Positions 56,096 to 64,000 of a stretch of DNA of 64,000 bases are shown one piece after another. The notes under the pieces are model-generated. The model saw only the letters and a list, made by a program, of their open reading frames with translations. It was not told where the DNA came from and ran no database searches. A program made the translations under genes and the position numbers. How positions within the stretch are numbered: the stretch's first letter is position 1; every line of letters starts with the position of its first letter. This stretch comes from Breviolum minutum Mf 1.05b.01. Lineage: Eukaryota; Sar; Dinophyceae; Suessiales; Symbiodiniaceae. The stretch lies in the NCBI GenBank assembly GCA_000507305.1, contig DF241078.1:1-64000 (forward strand). The letters run 5' to 3'.

Positions 56096-56262
56096 GAGGA
56101 AAATGCGTTGAAGGCTAAACTTCGCCGCTTATGTGAACGCAAGCAAAATGGAGAATGCAAAGTACCGGACTGGCTTCACGAACAGTGGAAGAAATCAGAC
56201 CACCTGGAAATGGCATTGCGCTATCAGCAATGTGGCTTTGACCAGGATGATAACATCATATA
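56096..56262 (+). pseudogene. gene P, conserved 'KLRRLCERK' exon
   Basis: After AACCAAG the frame reads EENALKAKLRRLCERKQNGE then CKVPDWLHEQWKKSDHLEMA. K-LRR-C...VP-WLHE-W is a block I recognise from the Symbiodinium family. The 3' edge may use a non-GT donor (CAG/GATGAT). Function unknown, possibly a helical DNA-binding or packing module. Confidence 0.58.
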
Positions 56263-56374
56263 ACATCAGTTTTTTTGAAACCAGGTGATATGATATGAAC
56301 TTTTGGTAGAACACATGCCACACAAATACCATATATATCATTCAACAAATCAATTCACCACACCATGATACCAG

Positions 56375-56488
56375 GAGGAATTCAAGAAGATGGAGGCCAA
56401 ATCGGACACCAAGAATGACAAGACTGTGGCTGATATACAAATGGGATGGTATAGCAAAGAAGATATGAAGGTTCTCTTAAAGTGGAAC
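56375..56488 (+). pseudogene. gene P, conserved 'GWYSKEDM' exon
   Basis: An exact 38-codon exon, phase 0 both ends, with acceptor ATACCAG and donor GGAAC/GTGATA. It contains KSDTKNDKTVADIQMGWYSK then EDMKVLLKWN. G-W-Y-x-K-E-x-M...L-W is a signature block of the family. Confidence 0.62.
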
Positions 56489-56723
56489 GTGATACTTGTA
56501 AGCACATTAAAACTCAAATCTATAGACATGGGAGCATGGTTGTTATCAAAATCAAAAATAGCATATACGTCGATCGATCAGTGATACCCAGGTGAAGTTT
56601 TTCCGCATACATCTCTTGTTCATTGATTCATCAAAATGACATATATCTGACGTTGATCAGCTAGTGATTGGAATCAATGGACGATAGTTTATTATTCGCT
56701 AGTGTTGTTACATCTCAGCCAAG

Positions 56724-56788
56724 AAACCAAGGAAAAAGATCGAAGGCGCTGTGAAGTGTTGTATGCAAGATCCTGGGAACTTGGTGAG
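56724..56788 (+). pseudogene. gene P, short exon
   Basis: It joins in phase 0 to the GWYSKEDM exon and encodes KPRKKIEGAVKCCMQDPGNL then V. The donor GTGAG/GTGTGT leaves AG, which with the next exon's first G gives Arg, so three consecutive exons splice consistently. Confidence 0.58.
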
Positions 56789-56914
56789 GTGTGTTGCTGA
56801 GTTGTGGGAGGATGACTTGAGAGAATCAAACCTTTTACTTTCCGTAGCAAGTCACAAAAACACTTTGACTTTTAAATTGCTTTCTGGTCTGGGATCATGT
56901 TTCTATTTGTGTAG

Positions 56915-57025
56915 GAGTTGCCGGTATGGTGGAGAAGACGAGTATTATGTTCACACCCGCGAAACTGGTCTTCACTCCCAAGAACACATCAAGTCCCAGA
57001 CCCGCACAGAAATTACAAAGGAGCA
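56915..57025 (+). pseudogene. gene P, exon
   Basis: After TTTGTGTAG the in-phase frame reads SCRYGGEDEYYVHTRETGLH then SQEHIKSQTRTEI. The pattern (YEDxxEYxV...G) fits the block following GWYxKExM in the family. The 3' donor is uncertain. Confidence 0.55.
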
Positions 57026-57128
57026 AGCCTGTACTGAGTTATTGTTTGACTTTTGATATGTTGATGTCCAGCCTGTTATGAATCATTCTTGATTGTAAGT
57101 ACGTACTCTCCCCTATGTTCACCCCTAG

Positions 57129-57247
57129 GAGGATGGCCCAGCTGAGTTGGAATCTGTTAACGTGGATCGGGTTACGGCGGCGGTGGCTAAAAAAGCATCT
57201 CACCAGAGTCAGACCGTCACTGCGACATCAGAGGCAGATCATGAAAG
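57129..57247 (+). pseudogene. gene P, exon
   Basis: The acceptor CACCCCTAG and donor AAAG/GTTTCT bracket EDGPAELESVNVDRVTAAVA then KKASHQSQTVTATSEADHE. Polar, helical. The phase to the next visible segment does not match by one base, so either a small exon is missed or there is a further lesion. Confidence 0.5.
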
Positions 57248-57371
57248 GTTTCTAAACACCACTTGTTTGGAGTTTGGGTTGATGTATATTCATCTTCGCT
57301 TTCAACAAACAAAGTTCAAAAATTCATTTTTGACACAGTATTGATCAGTACTTTATATGTGCTGACCTGTT

Positions 57372-57535
57372 AGACCCAAATTCACTCATTGGCGAGGCTC
57401 AGCGGGCAAAAGAAGTACTCCGCAAACATGTAGACTCTGTCCTCAGCAAGTCTGCGAAGATTCGGACGCTCAAGGGTGACCTTTTGAAGAACTACTCAGA
57501 AGATGAAACAGCTAGGAAGCTACTTGGACAACCTT
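57372..57535 (+). pseudogene. gene P, helical exon
   Basis: The frame reads NSLIGEAQRAKEVLRKHVDS then VLSKSAKIRTLKGDLLKNYS and DETARKLLGQ. Strongly helical and charged. Edges uncertain; splice phase to the previous exon unresolved. Confidence 0.5.
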
Positions 57536-57696
57536 TCTCATATCTTTCATTCTGAGCAATCTTCATGTTTTTTCTCCTTCAAATGTTAGTACTGTTTCCT
57601 ACAATCCCATCCTGCAATGACTGGTGTAACCACGATTTGGCATTGTCTTGGCCCTCCAATCTTCATCCATTTGCTTGATACCAACCGTTTGCCACA

Positions 57697-57801
57697 TGAG
57701 GTCTGTTGATGCTCTTGATGCTGACTTGGCAACTTTGGATGCCCAATATAACACGTTGAGTGATCATCTTGCCAATGGAGAGCAAGAAGACTTTAGCAGC
57801 A
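57697..57801 (+). pseudogene. gene P, short helical exon
   Basis: The frame reads RSVDALDADLATLDAQYNTL then SDHLANGEQEDFSS before a CAG/GTCTCT donor. Probably coiled coil. Confidence 0.45.
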
Positions 57802-57997
57802 GGTCTCTAGGCTAAACCACATAAGTAAAAATCTCAAAACATCTTGAGAACTTTGCTGAAAACAATGACTCAATTCACTTTCTGGTTAGTTTTGTTTTGG
57901 ACAATGATGTTTTGTGAAGTCTTGACTCAAAACAATTTTAAAGCAAATTGTAATGTGTCATCTAAGTTGGGCAAAGCAGTCGGAAGCACTGATGAAG

Positions 57998-58100
57998 AAA
58001 TCCACCTTTGCGTGCCGCCATTGCAAATGGTGTTTCCATATATGATTTGCGGTGGTTATGTGCCCATGCTTTTCCGTTTCCCCATACAACTTCGGTCTGC
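57998..58100 (+). pseudogene. gene P, exon
   Basis: The frame reads LRAAIANGVSIYDLRWLCAH then AFPFPHTT. The longer open frame over the same bases is a shadow. A segment at 58218-58330 (VHAGSPGSTPLALLRNAKRH) also looks coding on the same strand. Confidence 0.45.
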
Positions 58101-59168
58101 CTTCCAGGTGTGCCAAAGTCGTTCAAAATGAAGCCAAGATTCGGTCTTGGACCTAACCGACCTGTAGGTGATTTGCATCTCCCAGAACGGCATTGAGTGG
58201 TCAGTCAATTGTTTTTTAGAATCATTGATGTTCATGCTGGGTCCCCTGGATCAACACCTTTAGCTTTGTTGAGGAATGCAAAGCGACACTTTAAGAAAAC
58301 GACTGTGAACCCCGAGAACCCTGGCTCCTGAGACAAGCTAGACTTTCCTCGCCATGTTTGGGAACACCAGCCATTTCAAGTGTTGGTGATTCAAATTTCA
58401 TTTTGGGTCATATGATACGTCATATGTTTTATCTCGAGATTGCGTGGCTTACCTGCAATCAAATTTATGGGTGGATCGGTCAACGCACTAGGCAGTGAAG
58501 TTTCGTTTGTTATTAATTTCTGTTTGTTTCTTCAAATATGGTTGACGGTAAACTATAATATATATGATAAGTTGTTTATAGTTTTTACTTTGTTTGAACT
58601 TATTTTTGTATCATGATCAGCCAATGGGTGCATAACGGCCGACAGTTTGGAGTAGTGCCTGAAATGGCGAATGACTAGATTTCAGCTTGGCGGTTCAAAA
58701 AAGTGTTTCCAAAACCTTCTTTTGCAAAAGGAAATGCCACTGGACTTCAAACCCAAGAACATTCCCACACCACCTTACCACAATGTCATGCCAGGCACGG
58801 CTGGTGCCACTGCCAAACGATTTGCCGCAAATGTTGGCGAGGGAGCAGGGTGACCCAGATTCCATGGGATACAGTGCCAAAGGATGAAGTATATACTTAA
58901 TGCGACCAATTGGAACACTCCGATCTCGCAGTTCTTTGATCAAAACCAGCATGAAAAGATATCTGCAACAAAAACATGATACCGCCTTGAAATATATCCT
59001 CTACACAACATTGGTTTTGTACAATAGATTGCAATAGCATATATATGTGCAACAATCTAATGCATTCTTCGCAACAATAGGTAAAACGATGATAACCTTT
59101 AAAAGCAAAACACATCACTTAGCTATTGGAAACTCCATAAAGCACAGCCGTTTGGATAGATGCCATGA

Positions 59169-59262
59169 GTTCTTCCGATATCACTGATGATGATTGGCTT
59201 TTAGATTTGCTTACTTGTCACCGACCAGCACCTTGGCTGAAGCAGTCTAAAGCATCTGAAAA
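59169..59262 (+). pseudogene. gene P, exon
   Basis: The frame reads MSSSDITDDDWLLDLLTCHR then PAPWLKQSK. Acidic start, then a Trp/Leu-rich helix. Between 58.35 and 59.16 kb only weak coding pieces are seen, for example PKNIPTPPYHNVMPGTAGAT near 58755. Confidence 0.42.
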
Positions 59263-59335
59263 GTATATACTTCTGTTTGTGCTGCAATTGATATTGCTCG
59301 AATATTTTGTTCCTTTTTCAAATTGCTAACCTAAG

Positions 59336-59839
59336 GCATCTCTTGGGCCATATGCTTGGGAGTGCCCATCGGCGCCCAATCATTCCAAAGAACTGGCAAC
59401 AAATCAACTGGTACATCATGATTCCGATCTCCAGGGAATACCCTTTCCCAAACAAAACTTAGAGGAAGAAAGTTCCAAGCCAAATGATGCTGAGAAAGTC
59501 TCTTCGGGTAGCTCTTTTGGATGTCCCGGTGATCTCACACATTTACCCCGAACATACGATGTCTTCTTGAAAATCGATATGGACCCTTGTTTGTCATGCA
59601 AGTTGCCAAAACAAAGGTCTAGTGCAGGACAAATCCTTCAACATGGCATCAAAGTTGTCAATCGTCTCCTTGGGTTGTATCAACCTATGACGTACAAGTT
59701 TGGAATCACACACTGTGCTTCCTTTAGGTGGCACAACCCAAAATTTGGCTACAAGTTTTCGAAAGACAGTTTTGCGAGACTGCTGGTGCTTTTTGCATCT
59801 GCAGACCCAATTGGTCCAGCCTCATCAATCAATTTAAGG
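59336..59839 (+). pseudogene. gene P, CxxC plus GIY-YIG-like nuclease exon, frameshifted
   Basis: After the AACCTAAG acceptor, one frame is open without an ATG: ASLGPYAWECPSAPNHSKEL, a linker, MDPCLSCKLPKQRSS and HGIKVVNRLLGLYQPMTYKF, then GITHCASFRWHNPKFGY. Y-K-F-G-I-T-H...RW resembles the core of GIY-YIG-superfamily endonucleases of the T5orf172/Mug113 type; the CxxC may bind zinc. Near 59819 the frame changes: ADPIGPAS is in frame 1 and SLINQFKG in frame 2. In the family a few residues carrying a Leu-Glu should stand between them, so a small deletion removes the expected catalytic Glu. The donor AAGG/GTTTCC joins the last exon in phase. Confidence 0.65.
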
Positions 59840-60009
59840 GTTTCCGGGCTGCAATTCATTCATCTTCAGCCATTGGTAAGAAAAAAGGTTTGCTTTGGGT
59901 TTCTAATCGCTTTTCTGTGCATGCATGTTTTTGCGATATATACTCATGCACGTGTGCTGGCATATATGTTTTGAGTTTGGGTGTGTTGGTGGGGTTCGCG
60001 TAATCCAAG

Positions 60010-60143
60010 GTTCGCAGGGTTGCAAGAATGTGTTACCTGGTGGAGAAACATCTGGTTCCGAATTTCAAGGCGAAGGCCCATTTTTGACATATGTGGTCTA
60101 CAAATCGTATCAAAATCCTCCGGAAATCCAGAGGCACGATTGA
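60010..60143 (+). pseudogene. gene P, terminal exon of the GIY-YIG-like domain
   Basis: The acceptor AATCCAAG is followed by two bases that make Gly with the previous exon, then SQGCKNVLPGGETSGSEFQG, EGPFLTYVVYKSYQNPP and TGA at 60141-60143. GC-N--PGG-T...TYVVY-S is the conserved end of the domain; its Asn may correspond to the conserved Asn of GIY-YIG enzymes. Phase agreement with 59839 supports the structure. The stop could instead lie in a readthrough intron if P and Q are one gene. Confidence 0.65.
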
Positions 60144-60199
60144 AACTAATTAAGTTTGTATAGCCACATTGCATGTATGCACAGTTTACATTGAAAAAA

Positions 60200-60320
60200 A
60201 AAACTGTGATTTGGGGAAAGAAATTGTCGCGCAAATCTGTAGCAAAAGGATCGCAGCGTTTCTGTAGCGTGGGATTGGCAAGCAGCAAGAAGCAAGTCAA
60301 GGGAAAGCAGTTTCAACATA
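60200..60320 (+). CDS. possible Lys-rich exon upstream of gene Q
   Basis: The plus frame reads GKKLSRKSVAKGSQRFCSVG then LASSKKQVKGKQ, strongly basic. It could be the N-terminal exon of gene Q, which has no usable ATG of its own before residue 68 of the open frame. The splice join to Q is not resolved. Confidence 0.35.
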
Positions 60321-60476
60321 TGTTTTTTGTTGTTTCCAATTTTGATTGCATAATTTATAAAAGAACAAAAGATTGCAAAAAGAAAGAATCAGGATTCAGA
60401 GTTTTGCACCATCTCTCTTATAGTATGTCCATTCAACTTCAAGTTGTTTTTTGATTCTGTTCGGTCAATTGCTGAG

Positions 60477-62192
60477 GCCACATGCAGCAGCCAAATCCTG
60501 ACTGCCCAAGCAGTCACAGTTGATGTTGGGGAACAACAGGCAGCGAGGTCTGGGATTACGTTGTGGTCCAATTGTACTGTTGGAAATTCTGAGCGAGATG
60601 TCCATAGAGTAGTTGGTAAACAGAAGACAGCCCTCGAAATTCCAATGAAGAACATGGAGATCAAGGGATTCACAATTCCATGGTTGTCTCCAAGGGATTG
60701 GTTTACATGGATTATCGGACAGGGTCTTTGGCCAACACTTGCGGGGGCTGAACCAAACGACTACAAGTCTTCTGCTGCAATCTGGACTGATTTTTGGTCA
60801 ACTTATAAACGACTAGTGCCGGAATATGAAGTCTTTCAGATGGACAACATAGACATGGGCCGAACGGCGGCCGTATTGATCCACGGGGATGAGGGTAGAA
60901 CCCTCAAAAGGCATGGTATCATGGTCACTGCAGTTCAGAGTGCATTAGGACGTGGCTTTGATTCCAAGAGACTTAGGATGGGTGCAAACGGGCGGTGGGA
61001 ACTGAAGGTAAACTACGTTGGCCATTCATTTCTTCACAGATTTGTCACCTCTGCAATTCCCAAAACTGTTTATGAGGATGATCCTGAGTACTTTCACGGG
61101 GCAATGGAGCAGTTAGCATTGTGTTTACAAGGGCTACTACATGATGGAATTTTTGATCCAGTTACCAAAACGACATATCGCATTGCAGTGATAGCTACAA
61201 AGGGCGACGCACCTTACCTCACAAAAATGGGACGGTTTTACAGAAGCTACAATACAAGCGTAAAGCGTGGTGAGGAGAGGAATGCCCCTAAGGGGGTTTG
61301 CCACAAATGCCTTGCAGGCACTGTTGGATACCCGGCTGAAGAAATTAACACAGACTCCCCAAAATGGATGATCACTCAAGGGGTCAAATTGCCATGGATG
61401 ATAACACCTGCTGTCATTCAATGTTTACCGCACAACTTGGCAGACCCTGCTTCGTTCTTTCAGACCGACATCTGGCACGTTGTTCATTTGGGGTTTGGGC
61501 GTTCTTGGGTGGCCTCAGTTGTTCAGTTGCTTCTAGACGTGATTCCTCGGCCAAATCTAGATTTGAAATGGAGCTTTTTGACGTCCCATTATCATAGCTG
61601 GTGCAAGAGAAACCGCCGTCAATCACACGTGAGCAGCATCACCCCCTACCTGATGAGTTATGGAGATAAAACGGGGGCGATGGGGAATTGGCACAAGGGA
61701 AGTTTGACGACGAACTTCATGAAATGGCTTGTTGAACTTCTTACATTTTTGCCTTCTGATGATCAAGGGCGTTTGGTTGATTGCAGGGAAGCAACTCGCC
61801 ATATGAATGATCTTTTCGGATGCTTGTTCAACGCAGGGGCCTTCCTCACCAAAGAACAGTGTGAGTTCGTTGTTGAAAAAGGTTTGGGTTTTCTCACGAT
61901 CTACGAGAAGATGGCACGTTCACTTTTTGATGATCGGAAGTCGTATCTTTTTCCACTATACCCAAAATTACATGCGTTTCACGAAATAATGCTGCAATTG
62001 CAGCAGGATGCGCGTAGGGTAGGATGTGGGGTGAATGCAGTGATGTACTGCTGCCAGATTGATGAGGACGTAGTAGGGCGAGTTTCTCGCCTTTCTAGGC
62101 GTGTCAACATCCGCAAGGTAATGGAAAGAACGCTGGCTAGATATCTTGTAGCATCATATACGGCATTTGCAAAAGCAAAATGGCTGGGTTGA
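60477..62192 (+). CDS. gene Q: transposase-like dinoflagellate family protein, intact
   Basis: A single uninterrupted frame of about 572 codons to the stop TGA, with no introns. This is striking beside the intron-rich gene P. I recognise the family from Symbiodinium gene sets, where it is high-copy and unnamed. Counting from the open frame at 60444, notable points are HGDEG (Asp149), KGDAPYLTKM (Asp255), CHKC (286-289), FQTDIWHVVHLGFGR (Asp342, His345, His348), YGDKTGAMGNWHKG (401-419), PKLHAFHE (507-514) and DEDVVGRVSRLSRRVN (540-555). Two separated Asp, a CxxC and a DxxH-x-x-H-L-G motif recall the RNase H-fold CACTA-like (Tnp2/Plavaka) transposases; this is inference, not proof. The first in-frame ATG is at 60645; conserved-looking sequence before it and an acceptor (TTGCTGAG) at 60476 suggest the start lies in an upstream exon. 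Confidence 0.72.
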   Translation, partial: ATCSSQILTAQAVTVDVGEQQAARSGITLWSNCTVGNSERDVHRVVGKQKTALEIPMKNMEIKGFTIPWLSPRDWFTWIIGQGLWPTLAGAEPNDYKSSAAIWTDFWSTYKRLVPEYEVFQMDNIDMGRTAAVLIHGDEGRTLKRHGIMVTAVQSALGRGFDSKRLRMGANGRWELKVNYVGHSFLHRFVTSAIPKTVYEDDPEYFHGAMEQLALCLQGLLHDGIFDPVTKTTYRIAVIATKGDAPYLTKMGRFYRSYNTSVKRGEERNAPKGVCHKCLAGTVGYPAEEINTDSPKWMITQGVKLPWMITPAVIQCLPHNLADPASFFQTDIWHVVHLGFGRSWVASVVQLLLDVIPRPNLDLKWSFLTSHYHSWCKRNRRQSHVSSITPYLMSYGDKTGAMGNWHKGSLTTNFMKWLVELLTFLPSDDQGRLVDCREATRHMNDLFGCLFNAGAFLTKEQCEFVVEKGLGFLTIYEKMARSLFDDRKSYLFPLYPKLHAFHEIMLQLQQDARRVGCGVNAVMYCCQIDEDVVGRVSRLSRRVNIRKVMERTLARYLVASYTAFAKAKWLG

Positions 62193-62320
62193 AAAAAAAC
62201 AAAAAGAGTGAAGCAGGATGTTGTTGTGAAGCGGGGTGGAGGGTGGAGTGATTTGTATGTGCAGTCAGCAGGAAGGTTGGGCACGTTTCTTGTTGATTTG
62301 TGTGGTATGTTGAAGGATCA

Positions 62321-62458
62321 AGAGAATCCAATACCTTCTTGATAAGATATAGACTGATAATATATAATTGGGAATTTATGGATTATGCAAAAACCGGGTT
62401 TTTTTAAAAAACCTAGGTTTTTTTTTATACCCAAAAAAAAGAAGGTATTGGATTCTCT
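62321..62458. repeat. 138-bp foldback (HP8 family) downstream of gene Q
   Basis: Perfect 20-bp terminal inverted arms, AGAGAATCCAATACCTTCTT (62321-62340) and its complement (62439-62458). The core TTTTTTTAAAAAACCTAGG is close to that of the 44701-44769 element. Confidence 0.85.
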
Positions 62459-62459
62459 A

Positions 62460-63988
62460 GGTATATATATATATTTATGCTTCTTCATAAATACGGTAGA
62501 TATATATATATATGTAAATATCTTTTTTACTTCTATATAGTTATTGATTGTTACATTTATTTTGATGAAAACATTTATAAATATACGGACGTATTGTTTG
62601 TTTATGTATTTACTCATATTGATGTTCATATTCATATTCATTCTTATACATTGGGTCGTCCCCCTTCCCCCAGTATGCATTTACATTTTTAGCCTAGGGA
62701 ATCTATAAAACTCTATTTGCCACTGTTACTGGGAGTAAGATCCAGTATAAATAATATATATATACATATATAATATATACATATTATAAATGATCTAATA
62801 ATCAATGCCCTCCGGAGAACGATCACGTATCCCACCAAACGGTAAAAAATCAATGACTCAAAAGTGCTGGCTGGTAGGGGATATCTTAGTTTCCAGGAGG
62901 GTATAATACCTTGGGTCCCTCCAAAACACTGGCTTACAGTGGGCCATGAAAGTTGATAAAAGGCCCCTACTAAAACACTGATGATTGTTTTCCCACTCTT
63001 ACAGGGCTTTGGCAATCCCAATCTTTAACAATTACATATAGACTCATAATATAAAAACATGTTTTGACATTAGTAAACTAGTAAACATACAAAAATGATT
63101 ATGAACATATACAATGTTATCAAACATGGACATTTTACAAATACACTGAGGACTGGTTATGATGTGATTCATCGATGGTTTCCCATGTTCAAAAAAAAAG
63201 CCAACCGTCCTTTGGGAAACTTCGGAACGCACCACTCCCGGGGGTCCAAAAACTCCCGATTTTTGGAAGATCGATCGGGTGTAGCAAAGCACAGGGAACT
63301 TGAAACAAACACACAACACACTGTTAAACAGCTCCTTGACCTGGAAAACATTGAAATTCTGATTGAAAAGGGCGGGTAATTTCCACTGTGAAAACCTGGG
63401 TCAGTAGGCTGATATGGGACTTTCCGTGGAAAGGACTGGGAACCGTTGAAGCTTTTGAGAGATGAATGACGCAATGACTAAATGTTTGACACAAGAAGAA
63501 GGGACATCAGCAACTTTCAGTTTCAGATCTGACATGCCCAAAAAACTTGTGAACAATAAAGATCAATAAAGAACTTAAGCTTTTGAGTCAATTTTGGCCA
63601 TGTACTTAAATCAATTAAATTACCTTAAAAGCAAATAGAGACGATGACTTCAACATCTGGTGCGTTTTGTTGGTGCTAGCCTGTGACTCATCAAATATCC
63701 AACCAACTCCGACCCTTTTGGACGTTTCCTCCGTGCGTAAGCCTGCCTTTCTACCGTACTTCGGTAGGAAGTCCATGCAGTTTTTTTAAAATCCTGTTTG
63801 TGTTGTAAAGGAAAATCCTGCGATTTTTTAGTTGCACATCTAAAAAAACGTGAATTTTCCCCTTGGATCTTTGATAATTTTATATAAGTAACGATATTAA
63901 TACAACCTAACCGTTTTTTGGCAGTTGATATTCTGAGAAGAAACTTCAACATCTATGGAGCCCATTGAATTTTCTATCCGAAGACGTT
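62460..63988. other. right flank, mostly non-coding
   Basis: AT-rich sequence with (TA)n runs at 62461-62520 and 62750-62790 and one HP1 copy. Weak coding-looking pieces: plus 63205-63379 (HRELETNTQHTVKQLLDLEN) and minus 63655-63780 (STVERQAYARRKRPKGSELV). Neither has clear splice sites. Confidence 0.4.
62805..62906. repeat. foldback element HP1, degraded
   Basis: GCCCTCCGGAGAACGATCAC left, GGATATCTTAGTTTCCAGGA right. Confidence 0.55.
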
Positions 63989-64000
63989 CCGTCGCCATTT
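63989..64000 (+). other. possible truncated spliced-leader relic at window edge
   Basis: The last 12 bases, CCGTCGCCATTT, match the dinoflagellate trans-spliced leader start (CCGTAGCCATTT) at 11 of 12 positions. The window ends before the diagnostic TTGGCTCAAG can be read. Confidence 0.2.

Noticed and set aside
1-64000. CRISPR arrays, bacterial operons, Shine-Dalgarno sites
   Set aside because: No regularly spaced direct repeats with unique spacers and no prokaryotic gene organisation.
1-64000. Functional tRNA, rRNA or snRNA genes
   Set aside because: No sequence with both conserved boxes and pairing stems was found; the only tRNA-like match (52411-52505) cannot fold.

Overview
The window looks like nuclear DNA of a dinoflagellate, most probably a Symbiodiniaceae or close relative. 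Four things point there: very intron-rich genes with small, phase-consistent exons; two protein families on the right side that I recognise from Symbiodinium-type gene sets; many short palindromic (foldback) repeats of several families; and frequent homopolymer and triplet tracts. I could run no database search, so the species is inference. Exon edges come from reading splice signals and codon phase by eye. Nothing looks bacterial, viral or organellar.

Layout. From about 1 to 44.6 kb, most coding-looking segments read on the minus strand. They are short exons of several genes, split by introns full of palindromic repeats. Three probable gene 3' ends are visible on that strand, at 1,414, 11,941 and 26,657. 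The best supported minus-strand gene runs from at least 42.2 kb down to 32,242. It encodes a SpoU/TrmH-type (SPOUT fold) RNA 2'-O-ribose methyltransferase; its motif 1, 2 and 3 exons and several N-terminal exons join in correct phase. From about 45.4 to 62.2 kb everything readable is on the plus strand, so the two halves are divergent around 44.6-45.4 kb.

Plus-strand block. A long gene of roughly 25 short exons ('gene P', 45.4-60.14 kb) encodes a large, Lys/Ala-, Pro/Thr- and coiled-coil-rich protein that ends in a CxxC motif and a GIY-YIG-like nuclease domain. It carries at least two frameshifting lesions, one of them where the catalytic glutamate of the GIY-YIG fold is expected. Immediately downstream is 'gene Q' (to 62,192), an undamaged exon of about 572 codons without introns. 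Its Asp / Asp / CxxC / DxWHxxH layout recalls CACTA-like (Tnp2/Plavaka) transposases. P and Q together are the best candidate for an undescribed dinoflagellate-specific mobile or selfish system. The block is flanked by copies of one hairpin repeat family that share a 21-bp identical stretch.

The rest is repeats: at least eight families of 70-230 bp foldback elements, microsatellites, a 13-bp minisatellite wrapped around a degenerate tRNA-Thr-like (SINE-like) sequence, a 101-bp tandem duplication, and a possible spliced-leader relic at the very end of the window. Two single undetermined bases occur, at 15,483 and 44,631.
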